A stretch of DNA of 53,150 bases from Aporhodopirellula aestuarii (GTDB taxonomy: Bacteria > Planctomycetota > Planctomycetia > Pirellulales > Pirellulaceae), in assembly GCF_023701485.1 (NCBI RefSeq), contig NZ_JAMQBK010000018.1, positions 1-53,150 of the forward strand, given 5' to 3'. Each line of letters opens with the position of its first letter. The first letter of the stretch is position 1. Below, in pieces: positions 8,140 through 17,412 of the stretch. Below the pieces are notes generated by a model. The model made no database searches. It had not been told where the DNA came from and saw only the letters and a program-made list of their open reading frames with translations. A program made the position numbers and the translations under genes.

Positions 8140-8733
8140 ATGTCCCAACCCAAAATTTTGGCATTCGCTGGGAGCACTCGCACGGGATCGTTCAATCAAT
8201 TATTGATCAGCGCTGCTAAAAACTGCGCGCTCGCCGTCGGCGCGGAAGTGACTCAGATCAACCTCGCGGACTATTCATTGCCCCTGTTCGATCAAGACCT
8301 CGAGTCGAGCCAAGGAATTCCGGACAACGCCAAACGGCTAAAAGAGCTGTTCCTTGACCACGCCAGGTTGCTGCTAGCATGCCCCGAATACAACAGCTCA
8401 ATTACTCCATTGCTGAAGAACACCATCGACTGGGTGTCGCGTCCCGCCAGCCCCGAAGAGCGGCCACTATCTGCCTATCGCGGCAAGACCGCCGCGTTGC
8501 TTAGTGCATCACCGGGAGGATTCGGAGGCCTTCGAGGACTACGCCACGTCCGTGAAATCCTCTCGAACATTGGTGTGATCGTGACCCCCAACCAATTTTC
8601 TCTCGCGCAAGCAGATTCGGCGTTTTGCGAGCATGGTCACCTCCGAGTGGAAAAGCAACGGAAGATGCTGGCAGCGTGTGTCGAACAGTTCGTCCAAACG
8701 ACCGCCGCATTGGCACCCCAAAACGCGTCCTAA
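8140..8733 (+). CDS. NADPH-dependent FMN reductase family protein
   Basis: This 197-residue flavodoxin-like fold protein has the FMN phosphate loop GSTRTGSFNQLL at residues 11-22 and the family motif PEYNSSITPLLKNTIDWVSR near residue 85, followed by GKTAALLSASPGGFGG. Relatives (azoreductase, ChrR or SsuE-like quinone/chromate reductases) use NAD(P)H to reduce flavins, quinones or xenobiotics. The open frame extends upstream, but the ATG at 8140 directly precedes the conserved KILAFAGS strand. A role in quinone or oxidative-stress defence fits the UbiB-like and Usp neighbours but is inferred. Confidence 0.9.
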   Translation: MSQPKILAFAGSTRTGSFNQLLISAAKNCALAVGAEVTQINLADYSLPLFDQDLESSQGIPDNAKRLKELFLDHARLLLACPEYNSSITPLLKNTIDWVSRPASPEERPLSAYRGKTAALLSASPGGFGGLRGLRHVREILSNIGVIVTPNQFSLAQADSAFCEHGHLRVEKQRKMLAACVEQFVQTTAALAPQNAS

Positions 8734-8791
8734 ACCGGCTACGTTTGCAAACTTCTGATACACCGTAGAGTAACCTTGAATCGGCTTTCGA

Positions 8792-9058
8792 TCATGATTC
8801 AAGGTTTCTCGAAGGAGGGCGGTCGTCGCAGGCGAAACGCGGCACTCCGTCAACGTCTTGCTTTATCTCAATCACGCAGACCGGGCAATCGCCTTGCAAG
8901 CCCAAGGTAGCTGATTGCGTTCTCTTATCTCGTCCTTGTGTGGCCGTTCCGCTACCCGTCGGTGTCGATGGACGTGCGGGTGAATTTCGCGTGCCTGATT
9001 GTGCCGACACAACTGCCATGGGCAGTGGTGCCGCGGTGATGGCCAATACGCCGAACAC
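8792..9058 (-). pseudogene. Truncated secreted YHS-like protein remnant
   Basis: The frame encodes a signal-peptide-like start (MFGVLAITAAPLPMAVVSAQ), a Ser/Thr/Pro linker and then LGLQGDCPVCVIEIKQDVDG. The last part resembles planctomycete YHS-type proteins that continue with a metal-site domain. Here the reading ends about 20 residues later in unrelated sequence, so the remainder of the domain is lost. A short functional protein cannot be excluded. Confidence 0.4.
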
Positions 9059-9183
9059 GAGTCGAGCATCTTTTCAAAGACGCATTCGCTGAAATCGCAT
9101 TCATCGCTTCCTCTCTTGATCGGATCCAAAGGGGGCTACAGCTTTCCTGCCATGGAACGATGACACTCGTAGCCCTTTGTTCT

Positions 9184-9287
9184 TAGAGCGTTTCTGTAAA
9201 TGACGTAGGTTTCAAAGGTAGCTACGTTCGCCAGAACGTGGTCCACCGTCGGGCGACGGTGGCTACGACAAAAATTGAAATGTTCTA
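9184..9287 (+). repeat. MITE-like dispersed repeat, copy A
   Basis: This 104-base element is nearly identical to the inverted copy at 50888-50992. Its ends are imperfect terminal inverted repeats (GAGCGTTTC / GAAATGTTC), each bounded by TA, and it contains a perfect 8-base hairpin around 9243-9262. It has no coding capacity. TA-flanked ends suggest mobilisation by an IS630/mariner-type transposase supplied elsewhere, which is an inference. Confidence 0.75.
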
Positions 9288-9328
9288 GAGACATATATTT
9301 AATTACTGCGGGATTTCAGATGTAGCAA

Positions 9329-9376
9329 AACGGCGCGAGCCGTCCGGCGATTCGGGACCGGACGGCTCGCGCCGTT
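9329..9376. repeat. REP-type palindrome
   Basis: A perfect 19-base inverted repeat (AACGGCGCGAGCCGTCCGG and its complement) surrounds a 10-base loop and is followed by TCCGCTAAAA. A close relative lies at 40284-40338 and a half copy at 37-56. There is no T run, so it is more likely a dispersed REP element than a terminator. Confidence 0.75.
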
Positions 9377-9551
9377 CCGCTAAAAAAAGCTGCTTCACAT
9401 CCTGCGGAGGGGACGTATCGGCAATCCAAAAAAGAATTTGAGCGATTGTGATATGGCTCACAGATTGATCGCCCGCTCAGCGGAAGAATGTGCGGCAGAT
9501 CAAGCAGCCAGTTCGGCTGCGAAAGTTCGTTTCCCTAAAGAAGGATCAAAG

Positions 9552-9932
9552 ATGAAGCCCGCTTTGAAGTATCTGACGATGTCCGTTTCCGCAATGTTGG
9601 TTTGCATGTGCAGTGTCGCAAGCGCCCAGAGCGGTACGTACGGAAGCCATTACTCGGCCCCCGTGATGAACACGTCGACACTCACCAGCACCATCGCCGT
9701 AGGTTCCGGATGTGTCTCCGGAAACTGCGGGGGAAGTGTTACCGTGGCCGCCCCTGTCAATAGCTACCCTGTCACGTCGTCCATGCCCCAATCCACCGGC
9801 ATGTACCACAGCGCTTCGGCACCAGTCTCGTACGCCGCGTCGCCGCAATTCCACACTACACGATCCTGTGGCTCGTCATCGTGCGGCACTCGCACGTATT
9901 CGCGATGCAGAGGTTGCCACCGTCGACGATAG
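9552..9932 (+). CDS. Small secreted Ser/Cys-rich protein
   Basis: This 126-residue protein has a clear signal peptide (MKPALKYLTMSVSAMLVCMC...ASAQ). The mature part is rich in Ser, Thr, Tyr and Gly with paired cysteines (CVSGNC, CGSSSCG, CRGC) and a basic tail CHRRR. The ATG at 9552 is preferred over an upstream in-frame start because it follows a GAAGGA-type ribosome site and begins the signal peptide. Planctomycetes carry many such small secreted proteins; the function is unknown, possibly envelope structure. Confidence 0.65.
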   Translation: MKPALKYLTMSVSAMLVCMCSVASAQSGTYGSHYSAPVMNTSTLTSTIAVGSGCVSGNCGGSVTVAAPVNSYPVTSSMPQSTGMYHSASAPVSYAASPQFHTTRSCGSSSCGTRTYSRCRGCHRRR

Positions 9933-9939
9933 TGTCTGC

Positions 9940-10131
9940 CTATCGTGAACCAGACCCGCCCAGCGGTTGTTCGGGCGTCACAACATCCCCGGTGGTTCCG
10001 GAACCATCAGAGGTGTCTGTCTGAACTTCGGTTGTCAGCGGTTGGTTCTGAGAAGGAGTCTCAGAACCGCAACCGCTGATCGCACCGAGTGCGAAGACGT
10101 AAGCTACCAACATCGACATTGGACGGATCAT
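9940..10131 (-). CDS. Small lipoprotein
   Basis: This 63-residue protein has a signal sequence ending in the lipobox ISGC (Cys near residue 21), followed by a Ser/Thr/Pro/Gln-rich acidic tail with no fold. It converges with the small secreted protein gene, leaving 7 bases between the stop codons. The function is unknown. The strong lipobox is the main evidence that it is real. Confidence 0.5.
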   Translation of the reverse strand: MIRPMSMLVAYVFALGAISGCGSETPSQNQPLTTEVQTDTSDGSGTTGDVVTPEQPLGGSGSR

Positions 10132-11670
10132 CGTTAGTTCTTATTAGTGAAAGAAAGGAATAGAGTTAACGCGCGACGTCGTCGCCTCTCACCACGTCTG
10201 GACGACAACGTCATCGTACCACCGTATTTGGGCAGCGAGTGAAATTCCGAGATCATAAACTCCGCGACAGCACGGATATCGCCAACTTTCTTTGGCTTAA
10301 AAGCCGCTCTTTCCACACGCCCCACGAGCCTAAAAAGAAGTTCCACTCAAACGCGTGGACGTAGCGAAGCATGGTATCGGGAAGACGAAAACCATGCGGG
10401 GGCTCAACGCGATCGTTCTTGTCAGAGACGATAACGCTAAGAAAAGAAAGTGAAGTGAAACCGCGGTTTCTGGCTTCAACCGGAAAGCCAAGATTCCTAG
10501 CCAGAGCCTTAATTGCATCAAACGGCTTTGCCCAGCGATAGCATCACAACACCGACATTAAGTCAGCAGTGCTCTACCGCAATCACAGTTGGGACTTGGG
10601 CCAGGAAACAAAGCATCCTGGATTCGAAGCACCAATTAGAGAGCCGAAGATAGGAATCCTGAATACCGGACGCTGCAGCTCTGATAGAAGGCAAGCATGG
10701 ATTTGTAAAGGCTGCTCGTACTCAGGCCATCACCATTGCAATGGCTGAAATAGCTCAACAAACCTTCCAATCAGGAACACGTTACGGTGGGTGGATCGCA
10801 CCGTGATTCTGCACATCTTGGAGTGCAATCGCGGTTTGGGAGTTGATCAACTGAAGACCGGGCCGCCAGTTCATTGTGTGATCAAGGACTGTTCGTTAAA
10901 CGAGCGTCGGCCTTGCGGATGGAAACGGGACAGAAACATCCGGACGGGTCATCCCCCTTCCCTCTGAACCGTGTATCTAGTTCGGGATCTGATGAAAACG
11001 TTGAGTGGACTGCGCCCTGACTTTCTGGGGGGGCATGCTATTGGGCAGGCACGCCAGCTCCCCTTGGGGGGAACATCTCACAAATTCAAGGATATTCTCC
11101 GGCGCAACCTCCGTGAAATCGCGTCCTAACAAAAATCAATCAGAGATCGGAATTCGCAATAAGCTTCCAACTTCGTTACCCCTCCCTAACCTGAGTGGGG
11201 AAACAGCGAGTTCTCCTTGCGACGACAAATACGATCGATACGACCGATCGTAAACGTAACGAGAGCAACTTCGGCGGAATCTCGTGCCATAGTCACCTTT
11301 AATGACGAATTGCAAATCATCGGGTGATAACAGGTACACACACAATCTTACATCCACACCTAATTAAGCGGATTGTGTCGATCAACAAAGCGTCTCATCC
11401 CCCCACCCAATGCTATATCCGGAACATTCACGTGGGTTGCTTTCAATGTGCGCAGGGTCGCAAGCATTTGATTGAATCAAACAATACGTGAAATATTTGA
11501 CACCTATGATATGTCGCTGACATCAAACGACGTCCTATCTGTTCGTCGACTTACGACATCGCCCCACGAGTTGTCGCTCAGTCGCCGAAGCAGCGGGACA
11601 AGCGTTCGAGTTTCCAAGAGCAACTCCGCTCTATTCGAACCGACTTCCTAATCTACCGAAGGGTAAACGT
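10132..11670. other. 1.5-kb stretch with no recognisable gene
   Basis: Only short, composition-poor open frames occur, none resembling a protein family. No tRNA, rRNA or transposase remnant was recognised. The last 110 bases contain the leader shared with the second DUF1559 gene. The segment is more AT-rich than the neighbouring genes. Confidence 0.5.
11555..11660 (+). repeat. Leader of DUF1559 gene 1, similar to that of gene 2
   Basis: The block TCGCCCCACGAGTTGT, followed by similarly ordered AGCAG, AGCGTTCGAG/CGAACGTTCG, AGAGCAAC and CGACTTCC segments, recurs at about 13930-14036 before the second DUF1559 gene. The likeness indicates gene duplication that included the 5' untranslated region, or a conserved control element. 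Confidence 0.55.
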
Positions 11671-12924
11671 ATGTTGAAACAGAGAGTAAACCGCGGTTTC
11701 ACACTTGTGGAACTGCTCGTGGTGATCGCGATCATTGGAGTTCTTGTAGGTCTATTGCTGCCAGCGGTGCAGGCCGCACGGGAAGCCGCCCGTCGGATGA
11801 GCTGCAGTAACAATTTCAAACAGCTAGGTCTTGGAGTTCACAACTACCACTCCGCATTTAACCAGCTGCCGATTCAGAAGAGTGGTACGGGCCTACCGGT
11901 CGGTGGAACCACTTGGGACATCCCCTCAGGATCGAGCAATTGCGAAGAGTTGAGCGCCCTGGTTGGTCTCCTCCCGTTCGTCGAAGCTCAGGCACTTTGG
12001 GAACAAATCAGCAACCCCAATGGACCTAACAAAGACGGATCTTCGGCGGTCCGCCCTGCAATGGGCCCCACCCCAGACAATGGTACGGGGAACTCAAATT
12101 ACGGTCCCTGGAACGAAGAATTGCAATTCTTGCGTTGCCCAAGCGATCCCGGCACGGGTCTGCCCGCCGCTGGCCGCACGAACTATGCCGTTTGTCTGGG
12201 CGACAGCATCGTCTCGTCAACAGACGGTCCAACAAGCTGGACCTTGTACAAGAAAGACTCGAATGCTGGGCAAATGGCTCGTGCAAACTGCCGCGGCGTG
12301 TTCGTTCCTCGTCAGACCGCCAAGTTCCGTGACATCCTCGATGGATTGGCAAACACCGTCATGATGGGTGAAATTGTGACGGACCTTGGTGACCGCGACA
12401 TTCGAACCAATCCTCGCCCCTACGGCGCCACAGCTGACTTCGTTGTGAATCCTGCTCAATGTGGAGACGCTGCATATATCAATGCCACACGTCCTCAGTT
12501 TTGGGCAACGACGACCGCGTTGATCAACTCGGGAAGCATCGGTCGCGGCTACCGCTGGGCAGATGGCAACCCCGTCTACACCGGGATGATGACCATCAGT
12601 CCTCCCAACACGGCAGCATGCGTCATGGATGAAGGAGCCTATGATCACAGTGCCAACGCTCTCGCAGCAACGGCATCCAGTGACAAACGTTATGGTCTGA
12701 TGCCTCCTGGAAGCCGCCACCAAGGCGGTTGCCATGTCCTGATGGGCGATGGTGCGGTCAAATTCATCACCGATTCGATCGAAGCGGGCACGCAGACGAA
12801 TCCAATGGTCGCGCTTATTCATACGACAACCGCCGGGCTCTCAGCGGGACGACAAAGCCCGTACGGTCTCTGGGGCAAGCTCGGAACGAAGGCTTCGAAA
12901 GAGGTCATCGATAGCGAATTCTAA
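11671..12924 (+). CDS. DUF1559 protein with type IV prepilin-like N-terminus (1)
   Basis: This 417-residue protein begins with a prepilin cleavage/methylation motif ([20 protein letters not shown]) and then [20 protein letters not shown], the hallmark start of planctomycete DUF1559 proteins. It ends with the conserved block [19 protein letters not shown] near residue 350. The hydrophobic helix probably anchors the protein in the membrane or builds a pseudopilus-like assembly. Planctomycete genomes carry dozens of copies and their role is not established. It is a paralogue of the gene at 14040. A strong terminator follows at 13033-13073. Confidence 0.93.
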   Translation: MLKQRVNRGFTLVELLVVIAIIGVLVGLLLPAVQAAREAARRMSCSNNFKQLGLGVHNYHSAFNQLPIQKSGTGLPVGGTTWDIPSGSSNCEELSALVGLLPFVEAQALWEQISNPNGPNKDGSSAVRPAMGPTPDNGTGNSNYGPWNEELQFLRCPSDPGTGLPAAGRTNYAVCLGDSIVSSTDGPTSWTLYKKDSNAGQMARANCRGVFVPRQTAKFRDILDGLANTVMMGEIVTDLGDRDIRTNPRPYGATADFVVNPAQCGDAAYINATRPQFWATTTALINSGSIGRGYRWADGNPVYTGMMTISPPNTAACVMDEGAYDHSANALAATASSDKRYGLMPPGSRHQGGCHVLMGDGAVKFITDSIEAGTQTNPMVALIHTTTAGLSAGRQSPYGLWGKLGTKASKEVIDSEF

Positions 12925-13032
12925 TCCGCTTTCGCTTATTAGCGGGACGGTGCCATTTTTCGCAGGCTTCGGTCTCGAAGAGACTGAGCTACGCAAAAAG
13001 CGATGCTGTTCTACAGCTTCTTACGAACAACA

Positions 13033-13073
13033 GGACGCCGTGGTCTGCGAGAGCAACCACGGCGTCCTTTTTT
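13033..13073 (+). terminator. Rho-independent terminator after DUF1559 gene 1
   Basis: A perfect 12-base stem (GGACGCCGTGGT with ACCACGGCGTCC) around an 11-base loop is followed directly by six T. Confidence 0.9.
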
Positions 13074-13929
13074 GTGACACGCACGTGTTTTGTAAAGAAG
13101 TTGATTACGAGACCGACAGCTCTTCCGTTTGTAGAATGATTAACGATCCGCCAGGCCAGAAATCCGAATGTATCGCTGTGCTGAAAACCCCGGCCTGTCA
13201 ATACGGATTGTTGGCACCAACAACAGAGACAGCGTCAACCACGCAGTAAAGACGATCCTGTTTCAATCACATGTCATTCGAGCGCATGCACCCCTCACGC
13301 ATGTTCTCCATTCGCTTCACAAATGGAATTGCGTCTTAGACGAATGCGTCCGTTGGAACTCGCATGCAATCTCGTCGCCACCGGGGTCGAAGCGAAAAAG
13401 AATCATCGCGACGCCTCACCCACCGAGCCTCTCAACTGGGTAATCCAACGAGGTGTTGTCATTCAGCACTCTCGATGCGGATTCCGAACAGCTCGAAGGT
13501 AGGCGGCTTTTCGATGTGCAGTTCCCGTCCACCAATTTTGAGTACGCGTTCATAGTCCCCATGCGTGACAAGAAGTTCATGCGATCGGTTTGCCGCCTTT
13601 ATTTTTTCTCCAAAATTCTTTTATTTAACACGCCACTGTCATCAGCAGGATGCTGCGCCGTAAACACCTCCCAAGGTGGCATTGAACGCCTCCGGCGCAC
13701 CGTGAGGCAAACAAGCTCGCAACTCCTCCCCCAAAAAGGCGACGAAACGGGGCCAACCTAGGGAACTTTCGCAGCCGCTAAACAGCAATTCTTGGCCCTA
13801 ACGCCGCACTCCTCTCCATTGTGCGCATCTGCGTGTGATCGTGACCAATTCGCCCAATAGCCGTATATGGGACACACATATATTCCTTTGCAGACGTTGA
13901 GCGACGACCCGAGTGTCATTCAAACTTCG

Positions 13930-14036
13930 TACTTCGCCCCACGAGTTGTACGGTCGCTAGAGCAGCAAGTCGAACGTTCGCGTCACGAAGAGCAACATTG
14001 CTCATTTCGATTCGACTTCCAATTTCAAGAGAGTGA
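13930..14036 (+). repeat. Leader of DUF1559 gene 2, similar to that of gene 1
   Basis: This is the counterpart of 11555-11660: it shares TCGCCCCACGAGTTGT and the following order of short blocks up to the start codon. Confidence 0.55.
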
Positions 14037-14039
14037 ATT

Positions 14040-15353
14040 GTGTCTAGACAAAAACTAGAACGTGGTTTCACGTTAGTGGAACTGCTCGTGGTGATCGCGA
14101 TTATTGGAGTACTTGTTGGTCTCTTGCTGCCTGCGGTGCAAGCCGCACGCGAGGCAGCGCGACGAATGAGCTGCTCGAACAACTTCAAACAAATTGGTCT
14201 TGCTACCCATAACTACCACGCCACGTACAACCAATTGCCGGTACAAGGTGGTGGCACAACGTTGACTACTGCGAGCCGAACGAGTGGCGCGGCTGCCTAC
14301 ACCGATGGGAACGGCAACATCAACACTGGTGGTGGATACAACCGTCTACGCCTCAGCTACTTGGTCGGGTTAACCCCCTTCATCGAACAACAAGCGTTGT
14401 GGGAGCAGATTTCCAACCCACTCAATGAGAACGTCTTCACGATCGAAGATGACACAACGATGACGGGTTCTTGGAGTCCGATGGGGCCCAACCCCGGTTT
14501 CCAAGACGCTTACGTGCCTTGGGCAACCGAAGTCGCAGCCTTTCGGTGCCCCAGCGATCCAGGCGTCGGGCTTCCTGCAATCGGCCGTACGAACTACGCA
14601 GCATGCATGGGAGATGGCTATTTCGGCATCGAGCGTGCCAACCCCGCGGCCAACGGGCATGAGTGGCAAACGCATGCCGAGCGGCAACGGGGAACTCATC
14701 GCGGAATCTATGTCCCGCGTAACAAGATGAGATTCCGAGATGTGCTCGACGGATTGTCTAACACCATCATGGGCGGGGAAATCATCACCGACCTCGGTGA
14801 CCTTGATACACGTGGCGACTTGCTTCGAGTGACCGGTGGTTCTACCAATGGTCCTAGTTCCGGATCCGCAGTTTTCGATCCAACCGTATGCACCCAAAAT
14901 GCTGCGATCGACGACGCTCGGCCCATGTTTTGGGACTCCACAATACCGCGAAACAACGGCGTCAATAGTTTGATCAACAATACGACTGCCGCCGGTAACC
15001 GACGCGGTTTCCGCTGGGCGGACTGCGGTCCCATGTTCACGGGTTTCTTCACCGTGACGCCGCCAAACGCGCCAGCCTGCAACATGGCCTATATCAGCAT
15101 CGAGGGTGGTCCCATGTCAGTGAGCAGCCGCCACGTCGGCGGGGCCCACGTGCTGATGGGCGATGGCGCGGTGAAGTTCGTTACCGACTCCATCGACGCG
15201 GGAACACAGACTTCCAGCACACCTTACTATGCCGTGAAAGCAAATAACGGTGCCTACGTAAGCGAGTTCGGCGTGGGCGAAGGGAGCCCCTTCGGATTGT
15301 GGGGTAGCCTTGGCACACGAGCTTCCAGAGAGGTAATCGACGAAGAGTTCTAA
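14040..15353 (+). CDS. DUF1559 protein with type IV prepilin-like N-terminus (2)
   Basis: This 437-residue paralogue of the gene at 11671 has the N-terminus [19 protein letters not shown] at the same distance from the start. It shares the SNPLN/SNPNG region, [39 protein letters not shown] and the C-terminal [19 protein letters not shown] block. The start codon is GTG. The divergent middle region carries small insertions. A terminator follows at 15384-15418, so it is probably transcribed alone. The function is unknown beyond likely membrane anchoring and pseudopilin-like processing. Confidence 0.92.
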   Translation: MSRQKLERGFTLVELLVVIAIIGVLVGLLLPAVQAAREAARRMSCSNNFKQIGLATHNYHATYNQLPVQGGGTTLTTASRTSGAAAYTDGNGNINTGGGYNRLRLSYLVGLTPFIEQQALWEQISNPLNENVFTIEDDTTMTGSWSPMGPNPGFQDAYVPWATEVAAFRCPSDPGVGLPAIGRTNYAACMGDGYFGIERANPAANGHEWQTHAERQRGTHRGIYVPRNKMRFRDVLDGLSNTIMGGEIITDLGDLDTRGDLLRVTGGSTNGPSSGSAVFDPTVCTQNAAIDDARPMFWDSTIPRNNGVNSLINNTTAAGNRRGFRWADCGPMFTGFFTVTPPNAPACNMAYISIEGGPMSVSSRHVGGAHVLMGDGAVKFVTDSIDAGTQTSSTPYYAVKANNGAYVSEFGVGEGSPFGLWGSLGTRASREVIDEEF

Positions 15354-15783
15354 CCTCGACAACTCGACTCTGATTCTCATCGAGCCCTGGAAAGCGTCAA
15401 ACTTTCCAGGGCTTTTTTGTGCGATCCAACGCGCGAACAGTAACGGGGAAACGATCCTGATTAACAATCAAGAGTTCCCATCAGACCCAATAAACACTGC
15501 GTTCTATAGGCATTGCCGTCAGCCCGCGCCCTTGGCGTGAACGTCACCAACACAAACGGCAACGCGTTGCGTGTCGGACAGATCACGCTTGTTCCAATCG
15601 TCGATTTTTCGGCACCAATCTCCTTTAAGGCGACAGGCCGGGTGTCAGTCGTTTTTAGTCACACAAGAACGCGACTTTCAACTACAGATGGATGTTTCGC
15701 AAAGACATCGCTATCGATAGCGATGCCACTTTTTCATTGCCTTTTTTTGCAGTGGCAGACGACAATGACGACTCCTCGTTGGG
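15354..15783. other. Convergent intergenic region
   Basis: It lies between the second DUF1559 gene and the convergent flavoprotein gene. It contains the terminator at 15384-15418; nothing else was recognised. Confidence 0.5.
15384..15418 (+). terminator. Rho-independent terminator after DUF1559 gene 2
   Basis: A perfect 11-base stem (GCCCTGGAAAG / CTTTCCAGGGC) with a 7-base loop is followed by six T, about 30 bases after the stop codon. Confidence 0.92.
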
Positions 15784-17316
15784 TCACCTACCCACGTTGA
15801 TCCGCTGCAACAAACCAAGCATCTTCTTGCTCAGCGGGGTCAAACGGGTTCGATTGAATTGGTCACCGAGCTTGCGGATCGCTTCGGCCTGAGTGGGATA
15901 GGGATGAATCGCGCTACCGATTTGGGATAATCCAAGCCCATGCGTCATCGCGACCGTGATTTCGGAAATCATGTCACCCGCGTTTTCGGCAACGATAGTG
16001 GCACCGACAATCTTATCGGTTCCCTTCTTGGTATGTATTTTGACGAAGCCCTCGTCTTGCCCTTCCAAAATTGCTCGGTCCACTTCGTTGAACTGCTGAA
16101 CGTAAGTGTCGATTTCGATCCCCGCCTCTTTCGCATCCCCTTCATACATTCCGACGTGAGCGATTTCGGGCGTGGTGTAGGTCGCCCAGGGGATGACTAG
16201 GTCGCTCATCTTTTTTTTTCCGAACGGCCCAACCGCGTACAGCGCGTTCTGAATAACGATCCGCGCCATGAAGTCCGCAGCGTGAGTGAACTGATACTGT
16301 GAGCAGATATCTCCCGCTGCGTAAATCCGCGGATTCGTCGTTTGTAAGTTGTCATTGACCTTCACACCTTTTTTGTCGAAGTCGACCCCGACGCCTTCCA
16401 AGTTCAGCTTCTCGACATTCGGCGCGCGTCCGACTGCAACCAAGAGTTGATCCACGGGCTCGTCGTAAGCCTTGCCGTGTGAGTCGAGCGTCAATCGAAT
16501 GCCGCCTTCGTTCTTGATTTGCAAATTTCGACCGCAACACAACAGCTTCACTCCTGCCCGCTCCATTGCCTTCTGCACGACGTCAGCCGCCGACCGGTCC
16601 TCCTTCGTCAAAATCCCGTGTTCGGATTCCACGAGAAAGACTTCCGATCCCAGTTGTGCGAACGATTGTGCCATTTCACAACCGATTGGCCCCGCACCGA
16701 TGATCCCCAAGCGTTTTGGAAGCTCGGTAAGCGAAAAGACCGATTCGTTGGTGAGAAATTTCACGTCGTTGAGACCGTCGATCGGTGGTGCTGATGCTCG
16801 TGCTCCGGTAACGATCACGGCACGTTTAAATTCCAGCATCGATCCGGCGACATCAATCGTTTCCGAGTCAACAAAACTCGCTTGCCCGAAATAAACATCG
16901 ACGCCCAGTTCACGAAACCTCGTCGCGGCATCGTTGCGACTGATCTTTGCCCGTAATCTTCTCATCCGTGACATCACGCCCGCGAAATCGACTTCGACAC
17001 CTTCGGGAACATGAACTGAAAACTCGCTCGCGTTCTTGATCGCCCCGGCGACTCGCGCCGAACTGATGACGCCTTTGGACGGCACACATCCGACGTTCAA
17101 GCAGTCTCCTCCCATTAGATCGCGTTCGATCAACGCAACACGCGCGCCCAAACCTGCCGCACCGGCTGCGGCGACCAATCCTGCGGTGCCGGCGCCGATC
17201 ACAACGAGATGATAAGGATCGCTAGACGTCGGATTCGCCCACGTTGGCGGGTGCACGTTCGCTTCGAGTTCGCGATTGTGCTCGTCCTGCGGTTGAAGTT
17301 GGATCAAGTTTGACAT
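15784..17316 (-). CDS. Mercuric-reductase-like FAD disulfide oxidoreductase
   Basis: This 510-residue flavoprotein of the dihydrolipoamide dehydrogenase/mercuric reductase family has the FAD site GAGTAGLVAA (residues 41-50), the redox cysteine pair CLNVGC (Cys72, Cys77), a second GxGxxG (GIIGAGPIGCEMA) for NAD(P)H, the second FAD motif IYAAGD, and the C-terminal HPYPTQAEA, which supplies the active-site His-Glu pair. It lacks a vicinal C-terminal Cys pair and a metal-binding N-domain, so mercury is unlikely to be the substrate. About 35 extra residues precede the FAD domain. The gene follows the TVP38-DUF547 fusion by 96 bases. TVP38 proteins and MerA-like oxidoreductases are often neighbours, and here the thioredoxin lipoprotein extends the redox theme. 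Confidence 0.92.
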   Translation of the reverse strand: MSNLIQLQPQDEHNRELEANVHPPTWANPTSSDPYHLVVIGAGTAGLVAAAGAAGLGARVALIERDLMGGDCLNVGCVPSKGVISSARVAGAIKNASEFSVHVPEGVEVDFAGVMSRMRRLRAKISRNDAATRFRELGVDVYFGQASFVDSETIDVAGSMLEFKRAVIVTGARASAPPIDGLNDVKFLTNESVFSLTELPKRLGIIGAGPIGCEMAQSFAQLGSEVFLVESEHGILTKEDRSAADVVQKAMERAGVKLLCCGRNLQIKNEGGIRLTLDSHGKAYDEPVDQLLVAVGRAPNVEKLNLEGVGVDFDKKGVKVNDNLQTTNPRIYAAGDICSQYQFTHAADFMARIVIQNALYAVGPFGKKKMSDLVIPWATYTTPEIAHVGMYEGDAKEAGIEIDTYVQQFNEVDRAILEGQDEGFVKIHTKKGTDKIVGATIVAENAGDMISEITVAMTHGLGLSQIGSAIHPYPTQAEAIRKLGDQFNRTRLTPLSKKMLGLLQRINVGR

Positions 17317-17412
17317 CGTTTGGCGAGGTTGTTGGTTTTAATTGGTGATTCCACTGCACTCTCAGCAATACAAAACGCGGAGTGCAATGTTAGAAGTGAT
17401 TTTCGCGTGCTG

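Larger units (their letters stand above)
8734..9551. other. Repeat-containing intergenic region
   Basis: This stretch of about 800 bases holds a truncated YHS-like remnant (8792-9058), a MITE-like repeat (9184-9287) and a perfect REP-type palindrome (9329-9376). Otherwise nothing recognisable. Confidence 0.6.
12925..14039. other. Intergenic region between the two DUF1559 genes
   Basis: It contains the terminator of the first gene and, at its end, the repeated leader of the second. The 750 bases between hold no frame with recognisable protein character. Confidence 0.5.

Noticed and set aside
9329..9376. Palindrome read as a transcription terminator
   Set aside because: No T run follows the stem on either strand and a related copy exists elsewhere, so it is better read as a dispersed REP element.
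10860..10980. Possible group II intron or IS end (ACGGTTCAGAGGG-like word on the minus strand)
   Set aside because: No pairing partner for a domain V hairpin and no reverse transcriptase or transposase frame nearby.
15784..17316. Annotation as merA (mercury resistance)
   Set aside because: No C-terminal vicinal cysteines, no metal-binding N-domain, and no mer genes nearby.
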